Below, in pieces: positions 13,270-24,315 of a stretch of DNA of 64,000 bases. The notes beneath the pieces are model-generated. The model worked only from the letters and a program-made list of their open reading frames with translations. It did no database searches and was not told the origin of the DNA. The first letter of the stretch is position 1. Each line of letters begins with the position of its first letter. The DNA lies in assembly GCA_015183035.1 (NCBI GenBank), contig JACZZP010000007.1, positions 992,001 to 1,056,000 of the forward strand, written 5' to 3'. Origin of the DNA: Meloidogyne chitwoodi. Lineage: Eukaryota > Nematoda > Chromadorea > Rhabditida > Meloidogynidae. The position numbers and the translations under genes were made by a program.

Positions 13270-14821
13270 ATGTCTTCTGAGAAGGACAAATACAAACTTC
13301 CTGAATGGATAGGATGTCCACCAAAAGGAACTCATTTGGATGTCACAAAAGGGCCAAAACTTTTACAGGTTTTTTAAATTATTAAATACTAAAGGAAATC
13401 CTGTAGGATTTAATTGTTTGTTTGATTTTTAAAAATAAATTTTCATTTTAAATTTAGAAGTTGCTCATTGATGAAAAAGGCTATTACTACTTTGGACGTA
13501 ATCCAACTGATTGTGATTTTGTAAGAGATGGAAGTTTATATCTTGAATATTTAATTAAAGGTTTGTGAACATGCTTCTTGCTCTCGTGTCCACGCAGTTC
13601 TTCTCTACCATAAACTTATCAAACGTGTTGCTATTGTTGATTTTGAAAGCAGTAAGTTTTAAAAATTAAGGCCTATTTTACTTACCCTCTTTATACGAAA
13701 ACTAATCTCAAGTTATGCGTAAAATAAATTCTTTCGCATTTTTCAGGTCATGGAACTTTTGTAAATAATATTCGTATTTCTTCACTTTCACCAGTATTTT
13801 TGGATCCTAACCAGTGTTTTCATTTTGGAGCTTCAACAAGACGTTATTTTCTGAGAGAAAAGGTTTTAACAGAAAATAATTAAAAATAGTTTTAAATTTT
13901 AATAAATAGTTGATCAATAGAGACGAGAATGGAGAAGACGATGTTGAAATAGAAACTGGTTTTTCAGCTAATCAATCAGAATTAGATGTAAGAATTAATT
14001 CGAATATTTAAAAATTTTTTTTGTTTAAAGAATGTCACAGATTCGAACACTGCCCAAAATAGACGTGTACCTTTAATCCCTCAAACAACGGAAGAAGCTA
14101 GACGAAAATTACGTCCACGACCAAGATTACAATTTAATGATGAAGAAGAAATTATTAATCCAGGTTTTATTTTTTTATATTTATTTTATAATAAATTTTA
14201 AATTTAAAGAAGATATTGACCCATTAGTTGGGCGTTTTAGAAATATGGTTCGTACTGCGGTTATCCCCACTTCTGGGCATAAACGAGAAGCTGTTGATGA
14301 TGAAAATGAATTATTTGATTTTTATTTGCCAAATCAACAAATAAAAAAGATACGAAAGGTTAAACATTTTTTAATTATATGGCTTTATTTTAACCTATAT
14401 ACTTGACATTCTCTTTAAAATAAAAATTAATTTTTTATTTTAAAGATTGCATCTCCAGCAACTACAACAAAATCTAGTGAGAGAATGTTTTCGATTGGGT
14501 CATTGTCTTTAAATGCTGCGCCTGATTTGGAGTTGTAAGAAAAAAATATTTTTTTATTAATAAAATTTGAATATAAAGATATTCACCAACTTTGCCTGCT
14601 TTTAAAACCTCAGCTGGAAATACTCCAGCAACAGTAGGAAAGTATGGACCTGCTCTTCCATCTAAAAATTCAACTAAATTACTTGGATTTTCAACACGTA
14701 TTTTATTTATTTTTTAATAATTTAAATTTTAGCAGATTCAGAAGTATGTCCTAAAAAGAAATATGCTAAAGAAGCGTGGCCTTTAGAAACAAGACCTCGT
14801 TCTCATTCTGGCGTTATTTAA
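13270..14821 (+). CDS. PPP1R8: NIPP1, nuclear inhibitor/targeting subunit of protein phosphatase 1
   Basis: NIPP1 holds PP1 in the nucleus and docks it on phosphorylated splicing and chromatin proteins through an FHA domain. The start reads MSSEKDKYKLPEWIGCPPKG, the conserved NIPP1 N-terminus. The FHA domain follows: FGRNPTDCDF, then SCSRVHAVLLYH and SHGTFVNN, which are the phosphopeptide-binding loops, ending at FGASTRRYFLREK. The PP1 docking site is RLQF followed by the acidic EEEIINPEDIDP and VGRFRNMV (14110-14250). The C-terminus contains KKKYAKEAWP, also a NIPP1 signature. Several short introns split the FHA domain. The gene is complete, with no disrupted frame seen. Confidence 0.93.
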
Positions 14822-16654
14822 ATGTTTTTTATTTTATTTTTCAAGTCTTTTTCACAATTAAATTTTGTTTAATAAATAAACTGTTATACAGTAAAAGCTT
14901 AAAAATATTTAAAAAAATTGTTAAATGGCTGAAGATTTGTATGTATGTATTTGTCTTTATGTGTTAACATTTACAATGAATAAAGAATTTTCTTAACGTA
15001 GAATCTTGCTTAAATTTTTTAAATTAATAAAACAACCTAGAAGACATAATTTAACCAAATTTTATGTAAATAATTTTTAATTTTGGAAAATATTTTGGAA
15101 ATAACAAGGCAAGCTGAATGTGAAGGCCATTTGAGGGGCGGTAAAACGTCCTTTATTAAGGTCTGTATATATTGATTGAGAAATTATAGTTGGAAAGGGA
15201 ACGTTCAACTGAGTCTGGCTTTCACTGTTTTAAATATTTCACTCGAATTTTTTTCTTAAATACGTATCTATAAAAATAAAAATGATAGCTCGTTTGGAAG
15301 AGCTCTTCGAGCTGAATCGAATTAGATGAAAATAAACGAATTTAGTTGACTTTGGAAGTTAGGAGAAACTATGACTCAGTCGTACCTGACTCAGTTGACG
15401 TGACAATGAAAATGGATTTATAAATAAGAGTTAATCTTAAAGCCATATAAAATATTATTTTGAGCCCTGATGTGGTTCTTCTCCCTTGATGTTACTATAA
15501 AGAATTATGTTAAAAATATGATAAATAAAAATTTACAACTGACTGATTTACCTTCTACTCTAAAATAGTCAATCAAGCATTTGACTAAATCTATCTAATT
15601 TCTAATAGAACTTTAAAATTCTTGAAAATTTTAAATTAACAAATGATCCAATACTGCTTTGTTTAGTAAGTTTAATAAAAAAAATTTTTTAAATGTGAAA
15701 TAACTAATACAGATAATGCTTTTTTGAAAGGAGCCGTTAAATTTTATTTAATCTTTTATGTATTAATAATAAAAAATCTGGATGTAGAAAAATATTCCTA
15801 AATATAAATATTTTAGTAGAAATAATAAAAAATATTTTAAAAATTTTTTATTGAAAAGGAAATCAACTAAATTTAAATGCCAAAACAATCGAAGTCCTCT
15901 AATTACTTCATTTGGATACAGAAGAAAAGGCTGAAAATGAGGTTTAATAAATATCATTGAAAATAGAGAATAATTTGAAGAAAAAATAAGTTTGGGTGTG
16001 GCAATTTAGCTAATGTGGTACGACAATTGTGGATGAAAAGTAACATTTCTTTCCATAAAGAATATAAAAGATATTAATTACAAAAAATAAAGTTGAAAAT
16101 TAACCATAATCTGCAGTTACTGTAAAAAACTAAAAATTCGGCAACAGACTTTTATGGGATTAATTTCTTTCAATTCAGGCCAAGTTTACTTACAAAAAAA
16201 TAATAGCTAATTTTTAGCTTTCTTTTATGGTTAAATTACTGAATATGAATAGATATATATTTTATCCACAATTATCAAGTTATCAATTGTCGATAGATGT
16301 ACTTAACAATAAGCTAATTGTCAAATAATGTTTTTAGTGAATATTATTTGTAATATCTTTAATTACTATATCCTCGTCTAACTTGGTTGTACTACGTTTT
16401 TGCTATTATTGACTAACTATGATTAACCCTCTCAAGTGTTTTACATTTGCGAATTCGAATTTTTCACTTAAAAGTCAGTCACCATTTTTTTGAGTTTAGG
16501 GGAAATTCATATATATAAAATCCGTTCGCCTGTTTTTAAATATTTTAGCTGGAATTTTTACCTTTAACAATACATATGTACAAAAAAAGTGCAAATTCGT
16601 AGTACTGCGATTTTCTTCAAATTTATAATAAATTATATTTTATATAATCTACTA

Positions 16655-17152
16655 ACAAGGGAACATATCAACATGCCACTCACCGATTTTGGCAAAACTT
16701 ATACCATTCGAAAGAGCTTTTTGAGTAGATACAGAATCCAAATTTTTATGTGCTGTGGTTAAGATATTGAAAAGTTACAAGCTTTTAAAGTTTCAAAAAA
16801 GAGGCTCTCCACACTTATGATCACCTCTATACACTATTTTCCTTTTGTTTTCCATGCAGCGGCCGCCTGCCTTCTCTTCTTTTCCTCTTTTTTCTTGGAG
16901 TAACTTGCGGCCGCTGCAAGAAAAAGAAAAGAGAGAAGAGTGGTGATCTTAAGGACGCATCAAAGAGTGGAGAGAAAGGGACACTTTTGAAGAGGAAATG
17001 GAACATTTTTTTGAAACTTTAAAAGCTCGTAACTTTTCAATATCTTAACCACAGCACATAAAAATTTGGATTCTGTATCTACTCAAAAAGCTCTTTCGAA
17101 TGGTATAAGTTTTGCCAAAATCGGTGAGTGGCATGTTGATATGTTCCCTTGT
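16655..17152. mobile_element. 498-bp foldback element with ~146-bp arms
   Basis: The arms at 16655-16800 and 17007-17152 are almost exact reverse complements, starting ACAAGGGAACATATC. The interior is also partly palindromic: TGATCACC/GGTGATC and GCAGCGGCCGC (about 16856)/GCGGCCGCTGC (about 16907) pair. The element therefore folds nearly end to end, with NotI-type sites near its tip. It codes for nothing visible. A TA next to the left end could be part of a target site, but no clear target duplication was found. A non-autonomous DNA transposon or foldback is likely. Confidence 0.8.
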
Positions 17153-17506
17153 AAGTTTTAATGTTTATTTTAAGGAATACTGCTGTTCAAAAGGTCACTA
17201 GAATCAAATTTGTAAATATTTTATCATCATTAAAGTGTGGATGGAAAAAGGTAAAATTTTTTAAATAAAATTAAAGAATGGCTTATCAATTACTGACTTT
17301 TTGCGATATATCGCATTCGAGATACAGAAACTTCCGCAGTATTAATTTAGCACTGATCCCGTCCCATGATGACCTCTAAAAAACACAAAACTTATGAATG
17401 CAAATGATAAGATTTATTCAGTATCGCTGATTTATTTCGATTAATATATTGAATTTAAATATAAAAAACACCAAGAATGTTGATATGTAAAATTCAAAAA
17501 ATAACA

Positions 17507-17625
17507 TACCGTATTTTCTCTAATACAAGCGCACCTCCATTAGAAGCGCACGCTCCAATAGAAGCGCACCCTACGAAGAGGTTGAAAAATAGAAGCGCAG
17601 CGCTTGTATTAGAGAAAATACGGTA
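17507..17625. mobile_element. 119-bp MITE with perfect 26-bp terminal inverted repeats
   Basis: The left end 17507-17532 (TACCGTATTTTCTCTAATAC and following bases) is the exact reverse complement of 17600-17625. Between the ends the word TAGAAGCGCA is repeated directly at about 30-bp spacing. TA at both ends suggests a TA target site, as in Tc1/mariner elements. It is non-coding. Confidence 0.85.
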
Positions 17626-17719
17626 GATACGAATCGAGGAACAGCGATACTGAAAAACTCAAATGCAATTCAAATCATAGAAAGGTAATTGAAGCGGGAA
17701 CAATTGGTGCGATAAGTTG

Positions 17720-18073
17720 CGGTAAAGGACGATTCAGAGTCGGTCGGTTCAGAGTAGCTCGTATAACCTTTTTCATTTTAAACCTTTCAAATAATTTTTA
17801 TGTCATTCGAAAGAGCTCGAAAAGTTGAGTCTTTTCACTGATTTAACCGATCAGATCAGTTGATTTCTAAAAAAGTTATGCCCGAAAAACTCGAAAATCA
17901 CGATTTTCCACTTTTATCGCGCTATAACTCTTATTTGAGTGATCTGATTGGATCGGTCCAATTGGTTAAATTTATCCGCTTATCAGACGCTTTCGTTTAA
18001 TAAAAGAACTATTCAGATTGGTTAAGAAATAAAAAGCCAAAAACAACCGGCTACTCTGAATCGTCCCCTACCC
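17720..18073. mobile_element. 354-bp MITE with 9-bp target duplication (Mutator-like)
   Basis: The ends are inverted copies sharing GGACGATTCAGAGT (left 17727-17740; right, reversed, 18053-18066), about 30 bp in all with a few mismatches. The flanks carry the direct repeat GATAAGTTG at 17711-17719 and 18074-18082, a 9-bp target duplication. Nine-base duplications with longer inverted ends are typical of Mutator-like elements; the family assignment is inferred. No transposase is encoded. Confidence 0.8.
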
Positions 18074-18282
18074 GATAAGTTGGCCCGCGACAAGTCGGGC
18101 GTGTCGCTTATAATCATTCATTTTAAAGTTTTTGCTAATAAGATGGCGCCTATAATTTTGATCTGATTTTAAAATTTTTAAATGTGTTTCTTTGTTTAAG
18201 CGCATATACCAATTTATATCATTTTTATTTGTACTTTTTTTTTCAGTTGTATAAGAACGATTTGTTTTCTGATTTTGACGAT

Positions 18283-19935
18283 ATGTCTTCAGTTTTTACT
18301 GGGTATGGTTTTCATTTTTACTAATTTTATATCGATTCCACCAATTAAGTATTAAAAAATCACTTGCAATTTTAATATTGCTTGTTCTTTTTTTGGGATC
18401 GATTATTGTGATATTTTTTGTTGGAAGATGGTCTTCGTATCCAGAGGTTATTTAAATATTACTTTTTTATATTAGACTTGTTAATTTATTATTCATGGTA
18501 CTTATCGGTTATCACTGACTTTCGTCGATAATATTAGTTAACAAGCATATTGAAAAGCGTGTAAAAGCTCCTTATTTTTAAGTTTTTTTAATTCTTTTTC
18601 ATTTTCAATTTTGGGTACTTGAAAATCCAAATAAATTTTAAATGGTTTTTGATTTTAGGAAATGCGCAAAAATCGTCCAACACCTTTTGAACTCCACCTC
18701 TTAGCAAATTACACAGAAAACGTAAGCTCTCCTTACTAAAATAATTTCAGTGTTATTTTTAGACGTATAATGAAAAACTGGTTAGTTCAATTGAGAAAAG
18801 TTCCCGCGCTGGTGCTCAGGATGTTCTCAGCAACCTTACAATGACTGTGCTTGGTGTCATCATTGCGATGTTCGCGTTCATCGTTGTATTCTTAGTCGTT
18901 ATGTTTCAACTTCTTTGGAATTCAATTGAGCAACGAATCGATAGCCGACTCCCGGTTTGTATTTACTGACACTATCGAAAACAATTGACATAAATTAAAA
19001 CATTCCTGGGAATCAAATAAATATTAGTCTATGAAGGAGTCACGAACCATTGTTTATAAAAAATTTAAAGTCATTTTAATGGAGCTGACACTGGCCCAGG
19101 CCTTGGATTTATTTTCATCTCTTTTGATATAATTTATATTTTTTAATTTAGGGACAAATTAATCAAACAACTGCTACACCGACTCAGGGTAACCATGCCA
19201 TTACTAATGGTGGTTCTACATCCTCTCAAGGTTCTATTACTGCTTTACTTTCAACAAATTAGAAATTTCAGGTGGAATGTGCGAGTATTGTTTTCGTTTG
19301 CGAGCTCCTGTTACTACCACTTCTGTTTCTACAGCTCCTGTCACTACAGCTTCTGTTTCTGTAGCTCCTGTCACTACAGCTTCTGTTTCTGTAGCTCCTG
19401 TCACTACAGCTTCTGTTTCTGTAGCTCCTGTCACTACAGCTTCTGTTTCTGTAGCTCCTGTCACTACCACTTCTGTTATTTCCGCTCCCATTACTACTAC
19501 TGTCAGTACCGCTCCTGTTCTAGTTTGTATTTACTGACCCTTTCGAAAACAATCTGACATAAATTAAAATAATATTGGGAGTCTAAGAAATATTAAAGTC
19601 TAGGAATGACTTGCGAATCATTGTTTAAACAAATTTCTTAATTAATTTTCCTGGATCTGACGCTGACCAAGCCTTGGATTTTCTCATCTTAATTTCGATT
19701 TTTAATTTATAGGCACAAACAGCTGTAATCAATCCTACACTTCCACAGACTAATCAAGAAAATGCTAATAGTTCGCCATCTTCTCAGGGTTCTTTGTTTA
19801 ATTTTCAACAAATGAGAAATTTGTTCAGGTGTAACGTGTAGTTGCTGTGTTTTCTGTCAAAGGACCGCTCCAATTACTACCGATCCTATTGTCACCTTCA
19901 ATGCTGGAACTGAGGGAGTTATACTACAAGATTAA
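18283..19935 (+). CDS. Two-segment membrane protein with APVTTASVSV repeats, unknown function
   Basis: Not recognised as a known family. The spliced protein is about 290 residues. Hydrophobic segment 1 is LAILILLVLFLGSIIVIFF after a short N-terminus; segment 2 is TVLGVIIAMFAFIVVFLVVM. A polar loop of about 60 residues lies between them. After segment 2 comes an S/T/Q-rich tail with a Cys-rich GMCEYCF module, a Thr/Val/Ser repeat of 10 residues, and a second Cys-rich module (VTCSCCVFC) before the TAA. Two small introns (about 41 bp, ending TTCAG) are needed to keep the frame. The frame is also open from an acceptor at 18246, so the start could be earlier. The gene contains an internal intron-exon duplication. 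The tail may be O-glycosylated if extracellular. Confidence 0.65.
18955..19884 (+). repeat. Tandem duplication of an intron-exon module
   Basis: Copy A (18955-19330) and copy B (19523-19884) align over a whole intron (GTTTGTATTTACTGAC start, GACATAAATTAAAA, CCTTGGATTT near the end) and then over the following exon, the next short intron (TCTCARGGTTCT, AAATGAGAAATTT-like) and the Cys-rich exon. The intron copies keep matching words although they are non-coding, so the duplication is fairly recent. Confidence 0.75.
19314..19516 (+). repeat. 30-bp coding tandem repeat
   Basis: Seven units of about 30 bp encode APVTTxSVSx. Four central units are identical at DNA level (GCTCCTGTCACTACAGCTTC start), with more diverged units at both ends, the usual picture of recent expansion in the middle. 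All frames are open on both strands, which explains the long antisense open frame. Confidence 0.9.
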
Positions 19936-20119
19936 TCTCAGGCCTATTTTTTTTTTATTTTTATCTGTGTTTAAATAATTTAAAAATGTTCTGTTTTTTT
20001 TAATTTATTTGAATAAAAAATTATTTTTATTTTTTAATCTTAAAATTTTATTTTAATTTCATTAAATATTTGGTTTATAATATTAATTTTTGGAAATTTT
20101 CTAAATATTTTTTTAATCT

Positions 20120-21193
20120 ATGGAAAATTTGATAAAACAACCAATTATTGGATGAACATTTGAAGAAGCACGTGCAAAGATTGATCTTACTGGAATTAAT
20201 CGTTATAATCCCACGCAGGTTGCACAGTTGGAATATGTTGTTCAGTTAATTATTTCTGGTTTATTTAATTTTAGACTTAAATGTTTATATATAAAGAAAA
20301 TAAAAACTCAAATATTTTTTTATTTTAGAGACCAAATATGACAAGGACATTTTAATGACTCTTAAAACTTTATCAGGTTTTTAAATTTATGATTTTTTAA
20401 AATATTTTTAAAGTTAAATCCGCACCTTTATAATGAAAAATACGTTTGCTTGGTTTTACTTAAAACAAGGACAAATTTTCCTCGAAATGATTTTGCATTG
20501 GCAAAGTATTTGTTAGAAGCTGATAAAGTTAATACTTTGGTTCGCTTTTTTTTGACTGGAATAATATATTTTTAAATTTTAAAGGAAGTCCGTCGTGTTT
20601 TATCAATTGGAGCTTTACTCGAATCTTGCAATTTTGTCAAGTTTTGGCGTTTAATGAATGGACGTTCTTTTAATAATAAACCAATTGAGGCAACTGATGA
20701 ACTTTTTTCTCAGTCTAATGAAATTAAACAAATTGTTGAGTCAATTAAAGGATTTAAAGAAGCTATTAGAAATTGTTGGTATTTTTTAAAAATAATTTAA
20801 AATATTTAACCAAAAAAATCTATTTTTACAATCTTATAAAAAAATTTAAATACATTAAAATAAATTAAAAGAAAATTTTAGATGCCTGTCAAGTAATTAG
20901 TGTCACTTACCAACGAATTTACAAACAAAATTTTGTTATGTTGTTGGGAGATATTGATGGTTGTTTTTTTAATTTATATATTTTTTAAATCATTTTTAGA
21001 CAAAGAAATTGCTTTTTATGCATCTCATTTTCATTGGAGAAAATTAGATGATGAAGATATTTATTTTATTCAAAATCATGAGGATACAATTAAAAGCCGA
21101 AATATTGAAGAAAAACTTCAATTTGAACGTATTTTTTACAATTAAATTTTTCTCTTTTTAGAACATATTGATGTACTTTGCCAAGCCTGTTGA
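20120..21193 (+). CDS. EIF3K: eIF3 subunit K, with two apparent one-base insertions near the 5' end
   Basis: Subunit K of translation initiation factor 3, a PCI/winged-helix protein. Recognised from GINRYNPTQVAQLEYVV, RTNFPRNDFALAKYLLEA, VRRVLSIGALLESCNF, FWRLMNGRS, VISVTYQRIYKQNFVML and IKSRNIEEKLQFE, in family order and at family length. Exons: about 20120-20258, 20329-20376, 20437-20544 and on to the TGA at 21191-21193. Two problems occur. The frame of exon 1 has a TGA at 20153-20155 directly before TFEEARAKID; one base fewer there would give an ATG-TFEE start. The second exon ends in the wrong phase for the next (LNPHLYNEK); again one base fewer at the donor CAGGT would fix it. The rest is intact. 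This is either sequence error or an early pseudogene. Confidence 0.85.
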
Positions 21194-21342
21194 TAAATTA
21201 GCCAAATATATTTAATTTAAAAAATAAATTTTTTCGGATATCTTTTTGAATTCATTTTAAATATTTTTAATATTTTGTTTCAACAAACATATTTTTTGTA
21301 TTTTTTAATTTATTTTACAACAATTTATTGTACTTTAAAAAG

Positions 21343-24315
21343 ATGGAAGCTGTTACTGATGAAATGATAGATTTAACTAGAGAAAATGTTGAGGACGAGC
21401 AGCCACTCGATGATGAAGAACTTATTAAAGGGCATTGTATTGAACTTTTTTCATGTAATAATTTTACATAAAATCTTTTAAAAATTTATTTTTATACTTT
21501 TAAATAGCTCGTGATTTTGTTATGTCCCCTCAAGTAATCACTACTTTGTTAGCTTTCTTTCAAGCAGGTGGACAACCTGAAAAGGTGAGAATATTAACAA
21601 TGGATTTTATTAAAAAAGATTTTTTTCAGTATCTCTTTTGAGACTAAAAAAGTCGGGTTGATTAAATGAGTTTTCTGATTTAATAAAAATGAATGTTCTT
21701 TTTGTTGTATCACCCAGTGATGAAAATTTCCCCCATCCCCTAAATTGAAATTTGGGTTAAATAGTTTTTTTTAAATTTTTATTAAAATTAAAGGTTATTG
21801 AGCTTCTATCAAATAATTACAATGGATTGGGTCAATATGCAAATCTATTAGGTTTGTTTTCTTTTATAATTTGAATAAAAATTGAAATACTTTTTCATTA
21901 AAAAAATATAAATTGATGATGAAAATCATTTTTTTTTATTTAAAATTAAAAAATTAGGTTGTTGGTTGGCTGATTTGGAAACAGATGAAGGATTTATGGA
22001 TAATACTATAGTTAATGGAGATATGGAAATAGCTACTTCATCTTCCAATAGTTCTTCAGTATTATTAATGGGTGCTGATGTTAAACAACAAATTGAGTTT
22101 GTTTAAATTATTTTTTTAAATTAATATTTATAACAGACGATGTTCTTCAGTTCGTGATTGTTTTGAACAAACAATTAGTCAAATGATAAAAAAACAATTT
22201 TCACCAGATGAAGCCGATAAAATTTTTGAAAATGATGATGGAACAGAAGGAATTGATTGGTTACCTGAATTAATTTCGTAAAAATTGATTTTATTTTTTA
22301 ACTTGAATAATTTTCCTTTTATTTTTAAAGTCATCGTTCATGGCGTCGTTTAATTTATGAATTGGCTGAACACTTTCCAAATTGTTTAATGCTCAATTTT
22401 GCTGTAAAACTTATAAGCGATGCTGGTTTTCAACATGAAATAAGTAATGTAAATACTGCGGCACAACAAGTATTTTTTTTACAAAACTCAAAAATTATTT
22501 TTTATATTTTTAAGCTGGATATTTTTTCTCGTGTTTTTCTTTCTACCTTAGAACAATTACTTAATGAATGGAAAAATTGTTTAGGTGATTGTCAAGTTCA
22601 TGCATATCGTCGTCATTTTGCTGAACTTAAACGTGTTGCTTGTCATTCAGAACAAACATTTATATATACACAAATGTTACTTAATCATGTTGGATGGAAG
22701 GTTTTTTTATTAATTTAAATATCGAATGTGAGACAAACAAATATTTACAATTTAAACAACACTTCTTAAGCGTGTTATTTAAATAATCACAATTATTTTA
22801 AGGGTAAAGATGAAAAACAGTCAGAAATTTGTTCAAGTTTAGCACAACAATTAAGGTTTGCTTTTGAAGGAAAAATAGAAGATATTGAAGGTGTACATAT
22901 TGGAATTATTCAATCCTGTGTAGATAATATTCCTCCACATATTATTCAGGTACACTTTATTTAATTATATTATTTTTATATCTCTTTTTAAAAAAAGGCA
23001 ATGCAAACAATGCTTGCCAAAGGATTAAACCCTGCTGATAGTACCCAACTTTATCAGGTTTTTTAATTTTTTTAAATTAATTTTTAAAATCCTTTTTAAG
23101 GCTTATTCTAGTCAAAATCCACCACCAGTTGTTTTAATTCGTGATCCATTCTTTACTGAAATGCTTATTGATGGACTTTTCTCGGCAACTGGTGCTAAGG
23201 TTCATAAAGAACATCGACCTAAATATATTTTTTTGGTTACTAAATTTCCTCTAGTTTTTTAATAATTTTATATTTATTTTTTAAGTTATCATATTCATGT
23301 TCAGTAATTGAAATAATAAATGAAGAAGGGATTCAACCTAAAAGAAAGGTAAAATGCAGTTGACTCTCGTTATAAGGAAATCAATTAACTCAACAAATCA
23401 TTTATGAGAAAATTAGAGGACGTGTTACCCTTGGTGTCCTTATAACGGGAATTAACTATAATAAATATTTTAAATGGTTAAAAATATTATTTTTTTAAGC
23501 AGAATATATCTGAATTAAATTCTACATGTGAAAAAATGCAACGACTTGTTGACATTCTTTATTCATATGAAGTAAATATATACATAATATTTAAATTAAA
23601 TATATAATTATTTAAAAAAAGGATTTGATACTTTCATTGGATCAATTATTAGAATTACTTCAATTACCTGTTCTTGCTGCTTCCATTCTTCATTATTTAC
23701 GAACATTTTTAATTCGTGAAGATGGTGTCTTAACAGAACCAATTTCTTTGCATTATGTTTTAATTGATCAAATTGCAGAAAAACATTTTAATTTACACGA
23801 AAGGTTTTTTTCTTCCTTTTTTTATTTATTTTTAATTTTTTAAAAGAGTTTTTAAATTACTTTGTGATCTTTACGATAATTTATCTGCTCGAAATGAAGA
23901 TGCTGAAATTATAATGGAAAGGCAAAGACAAATTGTTGATCGTTTTGTGAATCTTCTTTATTCTGGTATGGCTATACCTGTTTTGGTAAATAATTAATTT
24001 TTAATAAAATTAAAAATTATATTTAAGGAAAAAATTGTTTCAATGTTTAAATCTGGGTATATAGATGTTTCTCTTGTAAGATATTTTGGAATTGAAGTAC
24101 TTGAATTAGTTGATAAACCATATACTTGTCAATTTACTTCTGCTTTACTTCCTATTGTGACAAATAGAGAGGTTCTTTTTTTAAATGTTTAATGTTTTAT
24201 TTTTATTTTAAAGATATTCGACAGAGCAACATTTGAGAAACACCCAATTGCAAAAGAATTTATTTTATTAAATTGTGGAAATAATATTATTAATAAAAAA
24301 AATATTTTTGAATAA
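21343..24315 (+). CDS. NELFCD: NELF-C/D (TH1-like), promoter-proximal pausing factor subunit
   Basis: Core subunit of the negative elongation factor that, with DSIF, holds RNA polymerase II near promoters. Long colinear similarity to animal NELF-C/D is seen: ARDFVMSPQVITTLLAFFQ AGGQPEKVIELLSNNYNGL, then FPNCLMLNFAVKLISDAGFQ, QQLDIFSRVF, LNPADSTQLYQAYSSQNPPP, KYIFLLSYSCSVIE and VRYFGIEVLELVDKPYTC near the C-terminus. About 12 or more short introns; all joins checked kept frame. The start ATG follows AG directly (TTTAAAAAG), as expected for a trans-spliced leader, and lies 150 bp after the eIF3k stop, so both may share an operon. The protein is about 590 residues, family length. Confidence 0.93.

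Larger units (their letters stand above)
14822..18282. other. 3.4 kb intergenic region with three inverted-repeat elements
   Basis: No protein-coding gene is supported. The distal part holds a 498-bp foldback, a 119-bp MITE and a 354-bp MITE, listed separately. The proximal part (14822-16650) is A+T-rich with no recognisable feature; short open stretches there have no codon structure or family motif. Confidence 0.6.

Noticed and set aside
15763..15957. 64-codon minus-strand open frame rich in F, L and Y
   Set aside because: Composition is that of random A+T-rich DNA; no splice context or family motif.
17507..17625. CRISPR-like short direct repeats (TAGAAGCGCA)
   Set aside because: Units are 10 bp with irregular spacing and sit between perfect terminal inverted repeats in a eukaryotic genome, so it is a MITE.
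19237..19491. 84-codon antisense open frame with VVTGATETEA repeats
   Set aside because: It is the mirror of the 30-bp coding repeat, whose unit length keeps every frame open; splicing and exon context support only the plus strand.
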